From positions 186,001 to 250,000 of the forward strand of contig JAIXMN010000011.1 of NCBI GenBank assembly GCA_025716815.1: a DNA stretch of 64,000 bases, read 5' to 3'. The translations under genes were made by a program, and so were the position numbers. Under the pieces are notes generated by a model. It worked only from the letters and a program-made list of their open reading frames with translations. It was not told the DNA's origin and ran no database searches. Of this stretch, positions 23,501 through 33,577 are shown one piece after another (within the stretch, counting starts at the first letter, position 1; each line of letters begins with the position of its first letter). Origin of the DNA: Dichotomocladium elegans (lineage: Eukaryota > Mucoromycota > Mucoromycetes > Mucorales > Lichtheimiaceae).

Positions 23501-23678
23501 TCGTCGACATATCATATTTGTCCTTGTCGTAGAGTTCTTCCACAGTCAGGGTCATCATATCGGGAAGGCTAATGTTCTTTGGCTCTTTCTCCTCGATAAT
23601 GAAGTCTTTCTTGGTGTCCGCGACATATTCTGTCTTGTCAGCACCAGGAGGCGCGTTTTTTGAACCCATCGTGCACAC
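20580..23678 (-). CDS. PMA1: Plasma-membrane H+-ATPase (P3A type)
   Basis: Proton pump that hydrolyses ATP to build the plasma-membrane proton gradient. Three exons (23678-23470, 23401-20731, 20630-20580) give about 976 residues, in line with the family. Visible motifs in order: ALTGESLPV (dephosphorylation loop), CSDKTGTLT with the phosphorylated Asp, [20 protein letters not shown] and [11 protein letters not shown], with ten expected membrane segments. The acidic N-terminus is on exon 1; the gtacgt donor was chosen because it alone keeps frame into [12 protein letters not shown]. The last 51-nt exon supplies a regulatory tail ([16 protein letters not shown]) after RRFSSVQ, a plausible phospho-regulated inhibitory segment as in other fungal pumps. 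Reading through the last donor would give a wrong, longer tail. Confidence 0.96.
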
Positions 23679-24296
23679 TCAAACGGAGGTATTGGAAGCC
23701 CAGGGCGTAATGGGAGAGAAAGAGAAAGAGAAATGTGTGTGAGCCACTGATATCGGGAGAAGAGAAGAGCTTTTATAGGTGGCAAAGATAGTCATTTTCC
23801 CGGATCTGTTTCATGGTCGTTGTAGTAGTGAGATGCATATTTTGTGAAACAGGAAGGGTAAAAGTTGTCGGGCTCACCTGACGGGGGCCACGTGTTGTCA
23901 CATCGGGGGGAGGGAACATGGAGGGGACCAGATCAACTTTTGATCCTTTATGGAACGGTTCTTGTCAGTCACCCTACAGCAAAAAACCCTCGTATTTGTT
24001 AAAGGTCATCCTCAAACATCCCGTTTGATTTAATATCTCTTTATGCAGGTCGACCAAGCCCGCCACGTTCTATTGACACATACCGCAATGGCGCTATGCG
24101 CAAATTAGCGCATATCCGCGCAAAGCACATTGCCAAGATTACACAGCATCGTCCCGCCCAACACCCTCCCCCCCAATCCTGAATGCTGGAGACCTCCCCA
24201 TCCACACCACTGCACTGCCAACTTTTCAGTTTCCGACGCCCACCTCATTTTTGCCCATAATGCGCGGCGCACTTGATAGCTGCACACACACAACCA
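23679..24296. other. Divergent promoter region, PMA1 / MYSM1-like
   Basis: About 620 bp between divergent genes, with purine and pyrimidine tracts (GAGAAAGAGAAAGAG near 23717). It should carry the strong PMA1 promoter. No ORF of note. Confidence 0.5.
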
Positions 24297-27200
24297 ATGG
24301 ATCGCGAAGAGGAAAACGAGATTATTGACATCGACGACGACAATGGATCTCCTGGTTCAATCGTAGACGTGCACCATCCGCTAACGTATGCTGCGTCCTG
24401 ATCCCATCTTCCAGCGTCTCATTTGGGATTTGTGGTACCTTTATTGTTATTAGGGACATGCCAACACCAGAGCCGGCGCCGTCGCCTCCACCGCAAAAGG
24501 AAGAGCAGCAATACCAGCAATGCATTTTAGCACCGATCCCAGTTGTCGATCACGTAAGCTTAGAAAAAATTGCAGTTTTCACGCGCCTACGCGCTTGCAA
24601 TCTGATGCTCAGCTTCTATTTTTTCTTGGCCTTGGAAAACAGGAAATGGACGATCTGTCACGAGAACTTATTGAACAAATGCTTGCTGAGGAAGAGTACT
24701 ACTATGGAACCGATACACTTGCAACTATGCCCTCTAAAAAAAGAAAAAAACTTGTCCCAAAAAAGCAGCAGCAGCAGCAGCAGCAGCAGAAATCCGAAGG
24801 TATCATTACTTAGGGTGCGTTTAGGTCTATTGTGCAGACGTATTTATAACAATAACCAAGCCATTTCATCAGCCACTCTGCCATCCCATAAGACACGATG
24901 GTCATCGGACGAAGATGATCGTCTACGGACAGCCATTGTATGTCTCTCCCGGCCATGTACTATTACTATCAACTGATAAAGGGAAATTAGGAATTACACG
25001 GGTACGGCAATTGGAAGCTGATCGCTAGTGAGGTCAAGACACGGAATCCACTACAATGTAAAAATCGAGCTAGGCACTGGGTGATGACGGATAAGGTAAA
25101 GAGGATTTTAATAATATTATAAGCCACGCCAATGACGATTGTTTGTAAAACACCCAAAGTTGGAAAAAGGAGTACCAAAAAGTCAATCATCGGGTGATCC
25201 GGATGCGCATACCATCCTAGAGAAACCTAATGAGGACAACAGCAAGCCGACGGAAATCTTTGTGTCACAGAGCCATGCAGACGAACTGCAGGACTCAAAT
25301 AGTGATAATAAGAATGATAATGATGGCGATATGAACAACGACGATGAGGATGATGAGGAGATATCCATCACCGAGGATGGTGACGAAGGAGAAGCGCATT
25401 CCTTGCCGTTTCCTACCACGGAAAATGAGAGTGACGAAAAGTTTGTCGAGTTCTCAGATCCCGAGTCAATTTTACCCAAAGAGGAGAAGAGGACCCCAGC
25501 ATCCCCCGATGTAGAAAATGATCAAGATGACTCGACAACAGTAAAAACAAGCTCGGCATCAGAGGATAAAGAAGAAGAAGAAGAAGAGGGAGAGGGAGAA
25601 AATGAAAAGGAACAGACTCACGGAGAACGCGATGATGAAAAAAATATGCCACTTGGGCATTTGGATGATAGTGTAAGAAACCGTTGTTAAGTGATCACCG
25701 TATACCCCTCCCCCAGAAACCTTAATCTTTGTGTACACTAGCGATTCGACCGGTATGCTGTGTCTGAGGAAGAAAAGGAATGTAACCCAGAATGGTTTAA
25801 GAACAAAGCATCGAAGACACCAGACCGGTACCTTAGGATTCGCAATCATATTCTCGACGCCTGGCAAGCATGTAGACCCCGCTATCTTACAAAAACGAGT
25901 GCGCGCCGCGGACTAAAAGATTGTGGTGACGTGAACGCTATCGGTCGTGTCCATGAATATTTGGAAAACATAGGCGCCATTAACGTAGAATGCGTCAACA
26001 GTGCACCTCGTCCACCCAAACGTGTTGCAGCTACAACTATCCGCAAGGCTGATGAGGACGACGAAGCGGACATGTTTGCAGCGGCGGATCTTGTCATTGG
26101 ATACGAAGGGTAATCCCCAGGGAGATGCGATGGCATACCCGAAGGAGCTGATATATGATGACGGTCATTTTAATAGGCCACGCAAACGGAAGGTTCGGGA
26201 CGAGAACGGAGAATGGTAAGAGCACAAGAAATGTCATGTGGTATCACTCTTAAAATTTAAGCGTAATAGGGTCGATCCGAAGGAGTTAGAGGGAAGAGTC
26301 ATTGAACACGTTCCACAGCAAGGTAAGGAGATAAACACCATCATCACATCACGTTTCTCCTCAATTGTTTCATCGATTTGCTTTCATCGCAGATCCGCGC
26401 CCAAAAAGGATACAAAAGCGACCGAAGCATTTCACACCTGACGAATTTGGACGCGGGTACGATCCCTTTCAGCTTGTTCCTCTTGAATATTACAGCAACG
26501 AGGACCCTGCTCCGTTCGTGGTGGAAATCATGAGCAATGCATTAGTACGTTATACATTCTGCTTTTATTTGTTTGCTTACTTTCGCTGATCGCCCGATAT
26601 TTTCACACCATAGCTCGTCATGGATTTTCATGCACATCTAGCACACACAGAAATCATTGGCCTTCTCGGTGGAAATTTTGACCCGGAAGCCAAGGTGCTC
26701 AGAGTATTAAGCGTGTTTCCCTGCAAGAGTACAAGTACTGGTATTCAGGTAACGTTTAAATTGGACGTACTCCTTCTTGAAATTCACACGTGTGCACATG
26801 CACGAGTACAGTGTGAAATGGATCCTGAATCAGAAATGAAAGCCCGGGAGGAATTTACTGAGAAGGGTTTAATTGTCGTGGGCTGGTACCATTCACATCC
26901 GACCTTTGAACCAAACCCGAGCATCAGGGATATAGAAAATCAGACGTCTTACCAGGTAAGTAGCGATCCTTGCGGACTAGGAGACCGGCTAATTTGAGGA
27001 ACATTACAGACGCTCTTCCGCCATGAAAATACAGGAGACGAGCCGTTTATTGGCGTGATCGTGACGCCCTACGACACCGACATAGTGATCGACCATTCAC
27101 AGATACAATATCTACATATTAGCCCTCGCTGGAATGATACCAGGCAATTCCGTAAGTCGAACGGGACTGGTGTTTGCTCGACATGTCATCCTGAATGAAC

Positions 27201-27581
27201 CTTGACTAGGGACTCCTTATGCATGTCGGCGAAGGGTCATCCAGAACGAGCGGACCTCACCGGATGTGATGAAAGTGTTTGAACAACTTATGGACGAGTT
27301 CAAGGATTACCAGCAGTGAGTAGTCATTCACGAACGATGGGCAATGACGCGACTGATGCCATTTCTCTCACAGCAAAGTTGACATGCTGAGCCCGTTCAC
27401 TGAGGCAAGGAGTCGTCTTGACAAACTACTCGATTCCCTACGATCGAACTTGTTTTTACCAGCAGACCAAGTCGCTCAGTTTCTCGAGAGGGTCCGCCGA
27501 CTGTGTATACCCGACAACAATACTGTAAATAATAATAACGCACAAGACGCAGCAGAAAAAGTCAAAGAGGAAGAAGAATAA
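24297..27581 (+). CDS. MYSM1-type histone H2A deubiquitinase (SANT-SWIRM-JAMM)
   Basis: Predicted nuclear metalloprotease that removes ubiquitin from histone H2A. Fifteen exons, all GT-AG and in frame, give about 791 residues: 24297-24385, 24454-24553, 24643-24799, 24873-24937, 24991-25095, 25160-25672, 25742-26109, 26177-26215, 26270-26322, 26393-26544, 26614-26748, 26812-26955, 27010-27151, 27210-27315, 27374-27581. A SANT/Myb repeat ([11 protein letters not shown] to CKNRARHWV) lies at about 124-168. An acidic stretch (173-343) and a SWIRM domain ([20 protein letters not shown], within 350-430) follow. The MPN domain starts near 550 with an intact JAMM site: Glu560, then [14 protein letters not shown] giving His619, His621 and Asp632. 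Same domain order as animal MYSM1. PolyQ at 24764-24789. Least certain boundaries are exons 6 and 8. Confidence 0.88.
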
Positions 27582-27639
27582 ACGTGATGTCAATGCTCAA
27601 AGAATTTTTAATGGTCATACAAAATTAAGAGATTCAAGA

Positions 27640-28944
27640 TTAGAGGATGAGGGCTGCGAACGCAATCAATGCAGCAGCGAGCGTGGAAGAAGTGCCGAAG
27701 GATGAAGCACCCGAAATGGAGGATTCAGCCAACTTGGAGGCGGAGGCAGAAGGGTTGGCGGTACCTGCAGGTTTGGTGGCGGCAGCAGCGGCGGAGGCGG
27801 GCGTAGAAGAGCCTGACTTTGAGGCAATGGAGGAAGCAATGCTGACATTGGAGCTACCGAAGGGTGCGAAGGACACGGTCTTCTCAAAGTAGGGATAGGT
27901 GATATTCATGCAGGTAGCGACATCGAGGATGTGCTTGTAGTTCTTCTTAATGGCGGGCAAGTTCTTGATAGAAATGTCCATGGTCTTGGCATCGATCTCG
28001 TGGGTCAAGACGATGTTACCGCTGGTGGAGAAGGTACCGTTGCTACCCATCTTGATAAAGTCATCGTAGGTGTGCTGGACAGTAGACATGGGGATCAAAT
28101 CGCCTCCAGCCCAGTCGTCCGTGTCGAGGTTCCAGAGGATGGTGGTCAAGTTGAGCTGGGTGGCAATCCAGCGGACACGGTCATCGACATCTCCGTAGGC
28201 AGGACGCCAGAAGCGAGGAGTGACACCACTGGCGAGCTTGATGGCCTTTTGGGTGTAGTAGAGCTCAGCAAGGACCTCCTGATTGGTGAGGGTGGTCATC
28301 ATCTGGTGACTCCAAGTGTGGTCGGCAATGTGGTGTCCATCTCTCACACCACGACGGGCGCCATAGGGCCAGTTGATGACGTTCGAGCCAATATAGAACA
28401 TGGAGGCCTTGTACTTGTTCTCAAGGAGATAGTCGTAGAATGCATTATGGGAGCAGTTCGGGCCATCATCATACGTAAGACCCCACGTCTCAGGCTCGGG
28501 ACACGTGTAGATGTCCGCGTTGATATCCTTGTGCTTCGGCACGGTACAGGTCGTCGCCGTCCACCAGCAGTCAGGATCGCTGGAGAAGTCATAGCCCGAC
28601 GTATCGATAGCACCGTTCGCGTCGACTTTGCGCACCGGGATGTTTGGCATCTTGGACCATTCAATCGAGTTGTATAGCGCCTTGAACTCGGCAGTCTCGG
28701 TCATGCCGTTGCTAGTAGCAATCTCCCAGGTATTGGGCCATTCAGACGCTACATAATCAAATTTCTCGGGCTGATAGTACACGCACTGGGTAGCGGCGTC
28801 TTTCGAGGTGGTCTGAGGAATAGAAGGGATCGTGATGTGCGTGGGATCAACAGCGCTCTTGAAGGATTCCCAGTACTCGGCCGCCGCGACAACATTGGCT
28901 ACATGAGCCAATGCCACAGAGATGGCAATGGGTTTCAAAATCAT
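27640..28944 (-). CDS. Chitin deacetylase, GPI-anchored (CE4)
   Basis: Converts chitin to chitosan in the cell wall. Intronless, 434 residues from the ATG at 28944; an upstream in-frame ATG at 29064 is rejected because the signal peptide (KPIAISVALAHVANVVAAA) begins directly after 28944. The NodB-type deacetylase domain has TYDDGP (catalytic Asp159, metal Asp160), DHTWSH (metal His209 and His213), RPAYGD (247-252) and LTHEID. Several Asn-glycosylation sites are present. The C-terminus is Ser/Ala-rich and ends in a hydrophobic segment (STLAAALIAFAALIL), the pattern of GPI-anchored wall enzymes. A TATA-like element lies about 95-105 bp upstream (29039-29048). Converges with the MYSM1-like gene, 58 bp away. 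Abundant chitosan is a Mucoromycota wall trait. Confidence 0.95.
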   Translation of the reverse strand: MILKPIAISVALAHVANVVAAAEYWESFKSAVDPTHITIPSIPQTTSKDAATQCVYYQPEKFDYVASEWPNTWEIATSNGMTETAEFKALYNSIEWSKMPNIPVRKVDANGAIDTSGYDFSSDPDCWWTATTCTVPKHKDINADIYTCPEPETWGLTYDDGPNCSHNAFYDYLLENKYKASMFYIGSNVINWPYGARRGVRDGHHIADHTWSHQMMTTLTNQEVLAELYYTQKAIKLASGVTPRFWRPAYGDVDDRVRWIATQLNLTTILWNLDTDDWAGGDLIPMSTVQHTYDDFIKMGSNGTFSTSGNIVLTHEIDAKTMDISIKNLPAIKKNYKHILDVATCMNITYPYFEKTVSFAPFGSSNVSIASSIASKSGSSTPASAAAAATKPAGTANPSASASKLAESSISGASSFGTSSTLAAALIAFAALIL

Positions 28945-30637
28945 GGTTTGTGATGGTGAAGGAAGAAAAGGAGTGGGACAGGAAAATGAGAGGAGAGGGA
29001 AGGAAGAAGAGGATTCATCCGAAAGCCCAACATGGGCATTTATATATCGATTTTTGGTTGCCACTGCACCGTCCGTGCAGCCCCGTGTGGAAGGGGTAAA
29101 TTTTTGCCGTCAGGTCCGTGTGTATGACAGCTTCTATTCTTTACCTCTTTCTGATAATATCGCCAAATCCTACATGCACTAAATTGCGTGTTACACTATC
29201 TTTATTTTAACGTTACACGCTGATTCACGGGCATCAAATTGCATTCCTGACGATGCCTGCTTTCCGTTCCTATCCACGCCTGATAATCCACAAAACGCAA
29301 CCGACGGGCTGCGAAAGCCAAGTGTAATTGAAATCATTTCATTTCTCAGGGACTTCTTTTCGACACGATGCGAAGGTAGGAGGGAGAGAAGTCGCCGATA
29401 AACCGACGTCCAGAAAACGACGGGTAAGTGACTGGTAGCTCTGTATGATCTAAATAAAGGTGCGGCACATGAGTTTTCAAGCGGAGGAGAACAGTTTTTT
29501 TTTTACCTCGATTGGATTACAGAATGATTACGAATACACGTTGCTTGGCTTGCCTGCTGATAGCCTTATGGTAACTTAATATCATGGACCATTATATCAC
29601 AGACAACGAAGGCCTATTCCATAGAAATGCAAAGAAGTTAATGCCATTTTATTCTGTTCCAGTAATGCTTAGTAATAAGCATTATTCATGGCCGCGTCTG
29701 TGTCTTTTCTTGGCTTGAATGGAAAGGACCTTCGTAGAATGTACATGGGCGGAGATGCGGAGAAGGAGATACAACATACGACGCGCGCGGATAATACAAT
29801 ATCCCTCACAAACATACGGCATAGAAAAGGATAAGAATAAAACGTCGAACATGCACAGGATAAAGTATATTCAAGGCCAGTATCGCTCTTTTACCGCGCA
29901 TTATTCATCCAATTGAATGCACCGAATGACAGATGCTTCGTACTGAAATCGCCAACAATCAAAGGGTTTAAAAGACCAACATGTGTGTGATGCAAATTTT
30001 ACAGAATTGAATATAGATGAATGATGTTGATACGAATTTTTAATATGATGCTATATTTAAAGTCGGCGTTCATATCCCGTTATACCAACGGCGGATACAT
30101 TATCCTGGTGTTTCCATCTTTGTTTTGTGCATGGTGCGTTAAATGGGTTGTAGGACGACAGCCTTTTTATTGCTGGTTTTAGGATCAAAGCAGCATGGGT
30201 CTAATGAGTAAGTCACCAAATCAAGTTATTCCTCTAAAAAGATGGCAACTCGTTGCGTATAAGCCTGTCGCCGCGGTGGCACACCGTTTTGTATTACTGG
30301 TGTCATATACTCCTGCGCGCCACTTAGATATCTATTTGCGCAAGCAGCTATATCCAATCCCAAATGAAAGAAAAAAATGGGGGCCGCCTGGCTAAAAGTT
30401 ACAAGCCAGTGAACTCGATCTATGACTGACAAATTTACGATAGAAACGTTAACGTCATATACTACTGGAAAGAAAAAGAACCGTTTTTTGCCCTGAATTG
30501 GGACGCTTTTTTTTTGGGCATGAGTGAAACAAAACCGTTATGATTCACGGGTGTTTTAAGCAAACGCCACCCTTTTGTGTCACCTACCACCTTTCAAATT
30601 TTGATCAAATCCAGGAAGACGAGAGCGGGGGTGTCCA
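28945..30637. other. Divergent intergenic region, about 1.7 kb
   Basis: AT-rich DNA between chitin deacetylase and the QTRT2-like gene. ORFs at 29719-29916 and 30195-30432 are short and lack recognisable content. Probably promoter plus neutral sequence. Confidence 0.5.
29039..29048 (-). promoter_or_regulatory. TATA-like box of chitin deacetylase gene
   Basis: TATATAAAT read on the minus strand, about 100 bp before the start codon, with a pyrimidine-rich leader in between. A well-placed core promoter for a highly expressed wall gene. Confidence 0.5.
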
Positions 30638-32216
30638 ATGCGCAGAATGCTCAACACTATTTTCAATTTTAAAGTCGACAATGCGGGAGTGATCCGGCGA
30701 GGGACCATCCAGTTTCCGCAAAAGAGCAAGAATTTGCAGACGCCTGCATGTCTTCAGTACACCGTGCGTGGATCAGTTCCACATTTAGTGGCTGACAATC
30801 TCAAACTCCTCCCCATCGACATGGCTCATGTTGCTCTGGAGCATTTGTAAGTGCGATCACCAAGAGGTTTGCCGGAGTGGAATGGAAAAGAATAGAGAGA
30901 AAGTCTTAATGGATGTATATAAAAAATTCATAGTGTCGAGCAAAGCGAACCCGCATCATTCAAATACCCACATGGCCTGCACAAATACATCAACATGCCG
31001 GTAAGGAAAAATTAGTATTTGCTTGATGACCTAAGCCAATGATTTGTACCTTTTTATATAGGACCAACTACTATTTTGTGACGTTCGGGACCCATCCAAG
31101 TTCGCGCCCTCGGCGGGGAACACCGAAAAGTTCGTTGCTGTGGATACGTATGGCGGTGTTCGCCGAGTGACGACCGAAATGTGGGCTAAGGCCATGGACG
31201 CTTACCGACCAGACTGGTGCGCGTCCCCGGCCGACGTAGTCAAGGCTGGGGAACCAATCAAACAAAAGCGGATCAAAAAATCAGTGGATCGGACGTTGCG
31301 CTGGCTGGACGAGTGCTTAGACAAAACGAAGGTATTACAAGGAAGCAGAACAAGATGATTATATGGAAGATGATGCGATTTATTTTTCTTGAGAAAAGAG
31401 TAAGCCGCTGCCTCTATTTGCTCCGGTTGTAGGCTTTAATAATGAAGAGGAACGCGTTCGATCGGCTGTAGAAACAGCGAAGCGTGATGTGCAAGGTACC
31501 GTACAAGCATGTGCTCTTGATACCAGCCTATGTATACTTATAAGAAGACAACAGGCTTTGTTCTTAATGCCTTTGAGCTGGAAAATGAAAAAGCGAAATT
31601 GATCAAGGCGACTATTGATCATTTGCCGGAAGATAAGCCGAGACTCGCATATGGCCTTTCTACGCCAGGTAAAACAGCGAAGTATAGATGCTCTAGATGG
31701 CAAACTTGCTCATCATAGTGTTTGGTCGGTGTAGAAAATATCCTGCTTGGAATTTCAAATGGCATCGATCTTTTCGACAGTAGTTATGCTTTCCAAATGA
31801 CAGAGCGCGGCCGAGCTATCACCTTCCGATTTGGCACAGATACCGACAAAACTGAGAAGACGATAAATCTTTGGCAAAAGAGCCAGGCCCAATCCTTTGA
31901 GCCGATCGATCCAACCTGCCAATGCTATGCATGCAAAACACCCCATACCAAAGCTTATATCCATCATCTTTTGAATGCGCACGAGATGCTTGGTCCGCTA
32001 TTGCTCATGAGCCATAACGTCTATCAACTTGACCAATTCATGGCTGCCATTCGCAAGAGTATGGATGAAAATCGGTTCGAAGATGACATGACAGCATTCC
32101 TGACAAAATATAGCCATGACAGCGAAGCGAGCGGCGAAATCGGACATGAAGATGAAATAGATGCGGATTCACTGGGCGTGCACGTCAAGAGCAACAAACG
32201 ACAGCGTTTCCTATGA
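30638..32216 (+). CDS. QTRT2: Queuine tRNA-ribosyltransferase accessory subunit 2
   Basis: Non-catalytic partner of the eukaryotic TGT that swaps guanine-34 for queuine in tRNAs with GUN anticodons. Six exons (30638-30846, 30934-31000, 31062-31331, 31399-31495, 31555-31668, 31735-32216) give about 412 residues. Evidence: RGTIQFPQ near the start, LLFCDVRDP, WLDECL, LFAPVVGFNNEEERVRSAVE, GFVLNAFELE, NILLGISNGIDLFDSSYA, and the zinc site CQCYAC followed by a distant His in LMSHN. Catalytic aspartates of subunit 1 are not expected here. Its presence implies this fungus uses queuine, unlike Saccharomyces. The boundary at 31332-31398 is odd: the acceptor is weak (gaaaag) and the removed segment looks coding in another frame. 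An upstream in-frame ATG choice (30638 or 30647) is open. Confidence 0.85.
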
Positions 32217-32287
32217 GATTATCTGTGTTGTCTATACAGCTGTGCCCAATAGGAATACCTTATGTCAAGTGGGATATCTCTAAATTA

Positions 32288-32998
32288 TTATGCAAAACGA
32301 ACTCTTTTCTTGGGAGGCTTTTCTGACTCCTCCTTCTTGTTTTTATGTCCTGACTTGTTGTGTTTATCTCCTGCATTCTTCGTCTTGGACTTGGACTTGG
32401 CTTTCTCGAGGATTTGCTTCTTTGCTTTCTCCTGTAAGGTCTGTCAATAACCTTATCATTATTACCAATCATGCCCAACTTACCAGCTTTTCTTGACGTT
32501 CCTCCTTCTTTTTGTCCCGTTTGCCCTGCTTTTCTTCGATCACCTTTTCAATTTTAGCCTTTAGATTTTTTTTTAAAAGAAAAGTATCAGCCAATATCCA
32601 CGTAATATAGCATAATCATTTTTTGCGCTTTACTCGTCGTGCTAATCTTTCGGCCTCTTGTTGCTCCACTTTCTCGGAAGTCTTGTCAATCATTTCAAGC
32701 ATAAAGTCCTAAGAGGAACATCCAACCAAGTTTCAATAGGTTGTACCAGCTGCCGATAAATATTTTCGCGGGCCTTTACCATAGAAGCATATTTAGGGTT
32801 ATCAAGCTCGGAGGTGCCCTTTACCCGGCGCTTGTGTTTTTGCTTAGCGACACCTGCTGTTTTTGCTGTCGTTGCTGAATGTATGGGCTTGGGTGCGGAA
32901 TGCTTTTGCTTCTAGAATATATACCCTTGAGAATTAGAAAAATCCCGCTGCAATGGAGTATGATGAACTACCTTTGTATCTTGAATCTTCTTCGCCAT
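32288..32998 (-). CDS. Lysine-rich small protein, possibly nucleolar
   Basis: Five short exons (32998-32972, 32911-32780, 32708-32634, 32558-32484, 32431-32288) join in frame to about 150 residues. The protein is extremely basic and helical (KVIEEKQGKRDKKKEERQEK; ERLARRVK-like repeats) and ends in PPKKRVRFA. Size, charge and the end motif recall fungal ribosome-assembly factors such as Loc1, whose C-terminus is similar in character, but this is only a resemblance. All splice sites are GT-AG and four of five exons are a multiple of three with phase 0. Converges with QTRT2, 71 bp away; divergent from the RNF10-like gene. Confidence 0.7.
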
Positions 32999-33577
32999 GA
33001 TCAATGAGCAAAAGGTTAAAAAAACAAACTAATGGGAAATTTATAAATGGCAGCGGACTTTTTCTTTTGTGCATCCCAAGTACACGACATTGGACGGGTG
33101 ACAGTGGCTGCGAACATAACTCTTTTTCTCGTCGCTCGAGGTCTTTCTTACAAGCTTGAGCAGCCCTGGACCACAAGCTCCAATACATCCACCATCGCTT
33201 CTTGTGTTATTAACTATATCTTTCTCTGTCTTCTGATTCATTTATTCCATATTGCATTCTCTCTTCTTTGTCTTGTTATCCTAACCTCTTTCTTACATTA
33301 TATTCCAACATGGCTTCCTTCAACATTACCCTCTTTTAAGTAATGGAAATGCTATTTTTCATACCATTCTTTATTCAAGCACTCTTCGGCTCCGTCACGA
33401 TATCTAAAGGTTTCAAGCACAATCTCTTTCTTTGGTTCCTCGCTGCATTCTTCTCAGGCAGTATATACACCCAACTGGACAAACAACAGCAATTCCCCCG
33501 GTCAACTTCGTCTCAACCCATAATTAGAACGACATTTTACACTACAACTGCGCCGCTGAATAACAACCCATTCTACA
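32999..33577. other. Divergent promoter region
   Basis: About 580 bp between the lysine-rich gene and the RNF10-like gene, pyrimidine-rich toward the plus-strand start. ORFs at 33047-33343 and 33343-33687 are hydrophobic low-complexity readings of the CT-rich leader and are not convincing. Confidence 0.5.

Noticed and set aside
24143..24293. Short minus-strand ORF just before the MYSM1-like start
   Set aside because: It is a composition artefact in the divergent promoter; no family and no support.
28945..29064. Longer N-terminus for chitin deacetylase from the ATG at 29064
   Set aside because: It would hide the signal peptide behind about 40 polar residues, and the TATA-like box lies inside that extension.
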